Source of the DNA: Cenococcum geophilum 1.58
Lineage: Eukaryota; Ascomycota; Dothideomycetes; Gloniales; Gloniaceae
Direction of reading: 5' to 3'
NCBI GenBank assembly: GCA_001692895.1
Contig: KV748188.1
Span: forward strand, 620,001-684,000
DNA: 64,000 nucleotides
The stretch's first letter is position 1. Each line of letters begins with the position of its first letter. The notes beneath the pieces are model-generated. The model made no database searches and was not told the origin of the DNA. It was given only the letters and a program-made list of their open reading frames with translations. Positions 57,055 to 64,000 of the stretch are shown here, one piece after another. Position numbers and translations under genes: made by a program.

Positions 57055-60000
57055 TTAGTCCTAATATTCTTTTAGAATATCTTCGCAATAATTAAGGTAA
57101 TCCTTTAGTTCCTATATAGAGTCCTTAGCGGGCTAGCCTAGCCATTTAACTTTATATTAAAGCTTGTTCTTAATAGACTTATAGTATAATATAGCTTTAA
57201 CCTTATACCACTTGCCTACTACCTTAATGTTGGGAATAAAGGCAAGTGGTCACTATATGAGGCATATTGCCACCACGTGTGGCAAGTTGCCGTTACGTGC
57301 GGCAAGTTGCCGTCACGTGCCGCCGCGGCACTAGCGTGGTGAGGAACCTTAAGTTCCTCACCCCTTTATTCAAGAATAAATCAAAAAGAATAACAATCAT
57401 CATACTATCTACGAACCGTAGCTACGTGATATCCCCTTGTGAGTCCAACACTTAGGGTATTTAATTAGGCCTAGACGGAAGTTCTTTTCTAGCAGTAGTC
57501 TATACTATAGCTCTAGTAGGTTTATATAAAACATTAAATATATATAGGCTATAAATGGGAGTAGCTAAAGATAGTAGGCTGGCTTGTTAATTTATTCCTT
57601 AACTTAACAGGGACCTAAGTATCTTCTATTAAGCTTCTTTAATAGTTAGTAGGTCTTAATATTTATTAAATATAGTAGAACCTTATCGCCTACTCTAAAA
57701 TGCTTATTTTAGTATTTATGGTTATACTAAAGTCTCTACTACTCTTAGGCTTCCTATAGGCTCTACTTTATATACTTTTATGACTCCTTCTATTTCTAAA
57801 GGTATCCTTACACTCTTTAATAGATATCCTTAAACTTTCCGGTAAAATCCTATAATTAATTATACGGCCTTAGCTAGTAATTATTAGATATACTATTAAA
57901 CCTAAATAATTAAACGCTATAGGTAATCTAGATTAATACATACTTATATAATATGTATTACTTTAAATTATAAGCGTACTTCGTATATGGAAGTAGCTTA
58001 TACTAGTTATCTTGCTAGTAGTTTAAATATATTTATAAGTAAGACTCTAGTTCCTAGTTCTAGCGTTCCGTTTACCCGTTCATTTATAAATAAAAAGCTA
58101 TACTATAATAGTAGTCTATCTTTAAATAAAAGTATAGATCTAACCAGTACTGGCTTATAAAGACGCTGCCCTTATTAGTAATAATAAAGTGCGGCTAATC
58201 TATTTTAAGAAAGTATTTCTTCTTAATCAGGCTAGTAAGCGCTTATATATTAATCGTCTTATTAATAGAAAGGTATTAGACGTACTTTAAAACCCTATTA
58301 ATAAATATAAGGACTAAATTATATATTCGTCCTTAACTATCTTTAGATAGTAGAAGATCTATAATAAAATCTATAGCGTAATATTGCTATAGCTTACTAG
58401 CGGGGGGAACTAATTTAAGTAAACCCTATAGCTTATGCCTATAGATCTTATATACTTAACACTTCTTATAATAGCTAATATACTTCTTTACTTCCTACTT
58501 AAGCTTTAACTAATAGTATTTACGCTAAAGTAATTTTACTATTTTAGCTTAACTATAGTAGCCACCTAGAGAATTATTATAATTCTTTATAAGAATCTTC
58601 TGTTATAAATTTACTTCTTATAGCACCTAAACCTTACTATTTTTATATAGTAGGCCTATTAGGCTTAGTTTCTAATTTTAATACCTTATAGCTTCCTTTT
58701 TATTACCTTTCCAGTCTACTTCCGTATTAAAAATGGCATAAAAAGTATCCCTTTATTACACCTTATAGATAAGATCTATTAACCTTTTAGATAGTTCCTA
58801 GGTAAAAGCTATTTTATTCTATACTACTCTAAGTATAAAGCTAGATAGTACTATAGATTTTATAACTCTTTAATATACGTATATTAGGAAGGCCGCTATA
58901 TAGTTAAAGTCCTTTAATTATTATAGAGCTCTAAGTTTTAATTGCTCTATAGCTGTGCTATTAGTTTAAGAGGATAGCTTAGTAATTAGAGGTGGTATAT
59001 TACTAGGTTTTAAGAATATATTAGGGACATCTTGTTTAGGTATATTTAAACCCTTATTAGTAACGGACTGGGTACTAGCTAAAATATTACTAAAAACTAA
59101 TAGGGTTTATACCGCCTAAAACTTAGTATATAAAGCTATAGGTTCTTAAGCATTTTATACCTAGAGCTTATTCTATAATATAGGGAGTAAGATATCTATT
59201 ATTTGGTTTCCTTCTCCCGTTTTAAAGCCTTTAGCATAATCTAGCTGTTATAATAGTCTATTAGTAGGGATACTTTCCCTTAGCTTATATTTAATCTTAA
59301 AATTAAATTATATAAGCTTTTCTACCTATTTAGCTTATTAAGGTATAAGCTCCTTTATAATTATAAAGTAGCGTAGATTATAATAATCTAAGAGTATACG
59401 AGTAGTATAGCTCGCGTGCTTAAGGTAGTATTACCACTATTTAAAGTAGTTAACTATAGCTAGCAGTTCCTTGTTATAGGTATAATACCTAACTTTAGGC
59501 CCCTAGAATTTTCTATTATAGAATATTATTAGTTTTTAGTAGAGCTAGGTAGCGTCTAAATACCTATTAGATTGTAGTAGGATATTAATAAAGGCAAAAT
59601 TTAATATATTAGTAACTATTATTAGTAGCTAATTTAGGTTAAAATACTATAGTAATAAAGCTTTTATAAACTTTATATATAGTTTTTAGAAGGCCTCCTA
59701 AACCTTTTTAGGCTATAATTATAGTTTATACTATTTAGTTAGTCCCTTTTTAGTTTTCTTTCTTTTTATCTTTAAGCTTTTTACTCCTTAGGCTAGGTTT
59801 TAAAAAGCTTCTGTAATATAGTTAAATAGGTATTAAGTAACGTTTAAATAATTATAGATAAAGCGCCTATAGAAATTAGTAAAGCCTAGGAACACTTAAA
59901 TATCCTAATAGCTCTTTAGCTCTAGCTACTCCTAAATTATCTATACTTATATTAGGTCTATAACTATACCTATAGGCGTTATAATATAACCTAGGAACTT

Positions 60001-60848
60001 GACCTACTTATTATTAAAGATATACTTTAACACTTTAGTGTAGAGGCCCTAATTATCTAAATGTTCTAGCACTTCGTAGATATATTACTTATATTAATCC
60101 TTATCTTCTAAGTAGATTAAGATATTATTTAAATAGATAATATATATATGGTTAACTAGTCCCTTTAAGGCTTTATAAATATATAATTAGAACATTATAG
60201 GTGCATTAGCTAGCCTAAAGGTATTACTAAATATTTAAAGTGGCTATATTAGGTCTTAAAAGCAGTTTTTTACTTATCCCCTTCTTTAATATAGAGCCTA
60301 TAATAGGTGTCTTATAAATCTAGCTTTATAAAGATTTTCGCCCTAAATAGTTAATCTAGTATTTTATTAACTAGTAGTAGTAGGTAACAGTTTTTAATTA
60401 TAATCTTATTAAGACCGTAATAGTCTCTATATAGCCTTATAGTTCTATCTAGTTTTAAAATAAAGAGGATTGGTATACCTACTAGTAACTTATTAAGCTA
60501 GATCTACCCCTTTTCTAGTAACCTATTAAAGTATTCCTATAGGATCTTAAGCTCTTTATAAGAGAGGTTTAGTAGTTATTTACCTTTTTTTAAATTAATT
60601 ATATAATTATATATTAAGTTCTATAGTAAAACTTTAGCTTATTTACCTAAAAATGCCCTTAGTAAGCCCCTTAGGCCTAATAGAATGTTTAATAAATTAG
60701 GGTTGCGTTTATTCTTTATATTATTATTAGGTAAATCCTAAAGCTTCTTTAAAATACTTATAGGCAGCGTTACGCGCTATAGTAGTTACTTATACATAGT
60801 TACTACTATCTATTAAACCGTTTTATATAGTAGCTAGTAAAAGGTAAG
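57055..60848 (-). mobile_element. Second Ty3/gypsy chromovirus pol region, RIP-inactivated
   Basis: Minus-strand relics in order: reverse transcriptase 60,240-59,980 (LANAPIMF, then YLNNILIYLEDK at 60,135-60,100, and VLEHLDN.GLY, VKFLGYIIT), RNase H around 59,480-59,280 (YNKELLAIVNYFK, TRILLDYYNLRYFIIIKEL), integrase and its C-terminal part (about 58,900-57,460, ending VGDKVLLYLININ), and, beyond an inserted LTR, a chromodomain (57,225-57,065: KWYKVKAILYYKSIKNKL.YKVKWLG.PAKDS, then DYLNYCEDILKEY). Stops abound. The gag and its own LTRs are not identified. It is a different family from the 47,444 element. Confidence 0.8.
57228..57450. repeat. Solo LTR, little mutated, inserted in the chromovirus
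   Basis: 223 bp, TGTTGG at the start and CCAACA at the end, with CTTAA/CTTAG flanks that fit a 5 bp target duplication carrying one transition. GC-richer with many CA/TG and CACGTG steps. Inside it GGCAAGTTGCC occurs at least twice in tandem (about 57,269-57,329). It separates the integrase end from the chromodomain of the host element. Confidence 0.8.
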
Positions 60849-61272
60849 TGTAATAAAACCTTATAGCAAGAACTACGGTAGGCTCGTTAATGGGCTAAGT
60901 ATGTAGGTAAAGTAAGTTAAAGTTAATAAAGTAATAATAACTAGTAGAGTGGTTGCCTAATAGATTAACTCTAATTATATTCTGAGAATTACTATAAGGA
61001 AGGAATTATCTAGGTAGGGACTATGGTCCTTTAAATACATAACCGTACTCCTATAAAATCCTCCTTATACGCGATATATATATACTCTATTTACTCTATT
61101 ATAAATTATATAGATCTTATAGATTATGTAGATTATATTATATAACCTTAGTTACTATTCCTCGTTATATAGCTCTACCGGCTTTATTCTAGACTGTACC
61201 TAAATTAACTAACTAGCTTCTTTTAACTCTTCCCTAAGTAGTTATAATATTGTACTTAAAGCGTCCGTAACA
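60849..61272 (-). repeat. LTR of a third family, minus orientation
   Basis: About 424 bp. Its reverse complement (TGTTACGGACGC to TTATTACA) is collinear with 61951-62373, clearest over about 130 bp (for example the shared TAATTCTCAGAATATAATTA part). Flanks GTAAG and CCATC do not match, so it is not a simple solo LTR. Confidence 0.7.
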
Positions 61273-61559
61273 CCATCTCCCTCCTCTCTATCTTCGTCCT
61301 TAAAGATCCTAAATATCTTTAGGTTGTTTACTAGAGGTATAATATCTATCTAATTAATTTAGTTAATATTATTACTTATTATACCTAAAGCAATTCCTTC
61401 TTCCTTAACTGCTTGTTGTGCTTACACTATTGCTATAATATTATCTTTTAGTAAGATTATGCCGTCTCCATATTCTCGCTGTTTAAAAAAGGGGTTAGTC
61501 TATATTACGCTAGCGAGTCCATTTTTATAATAACTGTTCTCTTACTTAAAGTGCACTAA

Positions 61560-61950
61560 AGCGAATATTTATTTGTCCTATAACGTTTGCTCTATCTCTA
61601 ATACTAAATATACGTAACCTATTACTCTTAATAGTTGTCTAGTTCCCTAATTAATTTATCCTAGGGTCTTATATTTAATCTGCTATTACGCGGCTAGATA
61701 ATAAACTGTCTATTACCTTAGCAGAGTTACGCCGTTCTTAAAATGCTAAATAAGAGGCTGCTAATACTTAGTAACGGGCCCTTAAATCTCATCTTGCGGC
61801 GTCCGCTTAGTTAATTTATCTTAAGAAGGTTCGTAAGAAGGTCCGTTTTAAGGAGTAGAAACTTATAGAATAGGGTTTATAGGAACTTAGTAATAGAAAA
61901 ACAGATTCTCTTTTAATAGAGAAGGAAATAGATCTAAGTAGTTCGGTAAC
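61560..61950 (+). mobile_element. Coiled-coil coding relic next to LTR
   Basis: A plus-strand frame reads KVRKKVRFKE, SNRKTDSLLIEKEIDLSSS with stops between, resembling the coiled-coil end of a transposon-carried protein (compare 55,620-56,575). Tentative. Confidence 0.35.
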
Positions 61951-62373
61951 TATTACGGACGCTTTAAGTACGATGTTACGACTACTTGGAGAAGAGACGG
62001 AAGAAGCTAGTTGGTTAATACAGGCACGGTCCAGGATAGAGCCGATAGAACCATGTGACGAGGAATGGTAACCGAGGTCACATAATATGCTACGTATTGA
62101 ACGAGAGGAATAAGAGGAACTTACATACCTTACGTATAAGACGTACATTACGTACAAGAAGGATTTTATAGGAGTATAGTTGTGTATTTAAGGACCCTTA
62201 GTCCCTACCTAGATAGTTCCTTCCTTATAGTAATTCTCAGAATATAATTAGAGTTAATCTATTAGGCAACTACTCCACTAGTTATTATTACGTTGTTAAC
62301 TTACTTATAATACCTATACACCTAGCCTATTAATAAGTCCACCGTAGTCTTTACTACAAGGCTTTGTTATACA
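61951..62373 (+). repeat. LTR of the third family, plus orientation (5' LTR)
   Basis: About 423 bp from TATTACGGACGC to TTATACA, collinear with the inverted copy at 60849-61272. A gag relic follows on the same strand, so it is taken as the 5' LTR of the element that leaves the window. Confidence 0.7.
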
Positions 62374-64000
62374 ATTACTACCACGGTTACGGTTTCAATA
62401 AGTCAAACAACATACCACTAAAAGCAGCTACTATAACGCCATCGACGGCGGCAACTATATTAGGATTAGGTAACGACACTAGTATAGCAGACACTAATTT
62501 ATAACAACCTATAACAGTAGGATAGTTATAAACGATAGTTAACTAGTTAACGGGAGATAATGCGGCACTTAAAAATAGGATTAATGGGATAGGAGCAGTA
62601 AAGGTTAAGTTACCATCAATTAAAAGATTTTTAGGAGAAAGATTAAAGCTTAAAGGATTCCTTACATAAATATACTTTAAGGTTGTACAGGAAGGAGTAA
62701 AGCTAGCAATAACTATAGATTAAGTAGCATATGCAGGATTGTTTTTGTCAGGAAGAGCACTTAAATAGTTTAAGCCTTACCTAATAGAAATATAAGTAAA
62801 CGGAATAATAACAATAAACTAGAAAGTACGGTTTATGTTTTTAAGCTAGAATAGATTTATAGAGTGACTTACATAAATATTCGGAGACCCGGAAGCGACA
62901 ACTATAGCAGAAAGAAAGCTTTAGGACCTAACGTAACGGACTTTAGCAATTAAGTACACGACATAATTTTAAACGCTAGCTACACAACTTAAGTGAAATA
63001 ATAAGGCGCTTATGGCACAGTATAAATAGGGACTTAAGGCTAAAGTCTAGGACGTAATTATTCTAATAAAAGATGCGGACACCCTAAGGGAATTAATAGA
63101 TTAAGCAATCAAGATTAATAATAGGATCTTCCAAAGGGAACAGGCTAAGAGAGGCCAAGATAGAGTTCTATAGTTATATAAGGCGCAGAGTACGCAACGA
63201 CTAAAGCCAAGTTAAAAACTATAGTACGGCGCAGAGCTAATAGACCTAAGTAGTACTAAAAAAGCCTATAAGAGATAGAGCAAGAAACTATAGAAACCTA
63301 GAGGTTAAGGATCTAGTAATTATAGGACTAAGGAGCAGAGGCTAAACCAGGGATCTCAATAGTAGAAGACGTTTAGGCGGACTTTATAATAAAGTTAATG
63401 GTTTAGAGACGGAGCTTATATAAATTATAGAAAACAGAGTTACTTCGCGAGGGATTATAAAGATGATTAGAGTCACTATATAATAAAGGGAACTAGACTA
63501 GCAGTATATAACATATATATATAGAGGGACGATAGTATACTACAAGGAACAAAAGAATGTTCAATTAGAAGTTTTGCGTTTTATTATAACAATATATACT
63601 AAATTTATAAAGACGCCAAGTACGGTGTAAGCTATTAGCTATAAGAGCCAGAGTTAAAAGGACTTAGAGGAACCAAAGAGTTAGACAAAGAATAAGATCG
63701 ACTCTATAAGCTAAATTAAGATGTTATAGTAACGTGCAGACAAGGATTAGTAATAATAATAATAGAGTCGGAGTACTTATTAATTAACAGCAATAAGGAT
63801 AGTAAAGGAACCAACTAGGGGTATCTAAACCTCAATAGCGCAATAGAAGCAGAGACTGAGACCGCTATAGAGTAAGGTTTAGTAACAGGTATAATAACAC
63901 TATTGGATACGGTATTTATCGCTTTATAAGACGGAAGGAGTAATATCTAAAGACGATTAAGCAAGCAGACGACTGCTAGTGCTAGCTTACTACTTGATAA
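62374..64000 (+). mobile_element. Ty3/gypsy element, gag and start of pol, cut by window end
   Basis: Plus-strand gag relic with stops replacing Gln/Trp/Arg codons: KVKLPSIKRFLGERLKLKGF, VVQEGVKLAITID, VAYAGLFLSGRALK.FKPYL, LTQIFGDPEATTIAERKL.DLT, and LRELID.AIKINNRIFQREQA. The zinc knuckle at 63,417-63,458 has the correct C-x2-C-x4-H-x4-C spacing, but all four ligand codons read Tyr. Protease/RT would lie to the right, outside the window. Confidence 0.8.

Noticed and set aside
60844-61277. Simple solo LTR at 60849-61272
   Set aside because: The five-base flanks (GTAAG and CCATC) do not match, so a clean solo-LTR call is not supported.
61816-62157. 113-codon minus-strand open frame rich in Ser/Tyr/Arg
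   Set aside because: It overlaps the plus-strand LTR and a coiled-coil relic read in the other direction; the composition is that of RIP-biased noise.

Overview
The window is nuclear DNA of a filamentous ascomycete (Pezizomycotina). The genes carry short 50-67 bp introns with CTAAC/CTGAC-type branch points. The families present are typical of that group (antizyme with a +1 frameshift, DUF7580 proteins, RRT8/EI24 proteins, Srp1-type SR protein, O-methyltransferase and P450 relics). About 18 kb of AT-rich, stop-riddled retrotransposon sequence lies at the right end and shows the marks of repeat-induced point mutation (RIP).

Layout: bases 1-46,000 are ordinary gene-bearing DNA. In order they hold: the 3' part of a nucleolar FKBP prolyl isomerase (+); a 5'-truncated Tad1-like LINE with a 14 bp target duplication (-); ornithine decarboxylase antizyme with a TCC-TGA frameshift site (-); a cytochrome P450 pseudogene (+); the Listerin/Ltn1 ubiquitin ligase in 11 exons (-), divergent from the TFIIH helicase Rad3/XPD (+); a DUF7580 protein (-), divergent from a C2H2-type signalling-like protein (+); protoporphyrinogen oxidase (-); a Nab2-type poly(A) RNA-binding protein (-), divergent from an Srp1-type splicing factor (+); a small CYSTM-type protein (-); a membrane protein of unknown function (+); an O-methyltransferase pseudogene (-); two uncharacterised proteins including an F-box-like one (-); an RS-rich single-pass membrane protein (+); a SIRT2/Hst2-class sirtuin (+); an EI24/RRT8 membrane protein (-), divergent from an MFS monocarboxylate-type transporter (+).

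Bases from about 46,000 to the end are a repeat block. CA/TG dinucleotides are strongly depleted and TA is enriched, while CpG remains common, which is the CpA-directed pattern of RIP. It contains a structurally complete but coding-dead Ty3/gypsy chromovirus (47,444-53,634, 213 bp LTRs, ATTAG target duplication), a second dead chromovirus pol region interrupted by a barely mutated solo LTR (57,228-57,450), an inverted pair of LTRs of a third family, and a gag-bearing element running off the right edge.

Functionally the intact genes are mostly housekeeping: polyamine control, ribosome quality control, transcription/repair, haem synthesis, mRNA processing, NAD-dependent deacetylation and transport. 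The two genes that look like secondary metabolism (P450, O-methyltransferase) are both broken. The items most worth follow-up are the antizyme recoding site with a tandem splice donor directly after it, the DUF7580/C2H2 divergent pair, and the RIP block with its datable insertions. I saw no convincing undescribed multi-gene system.
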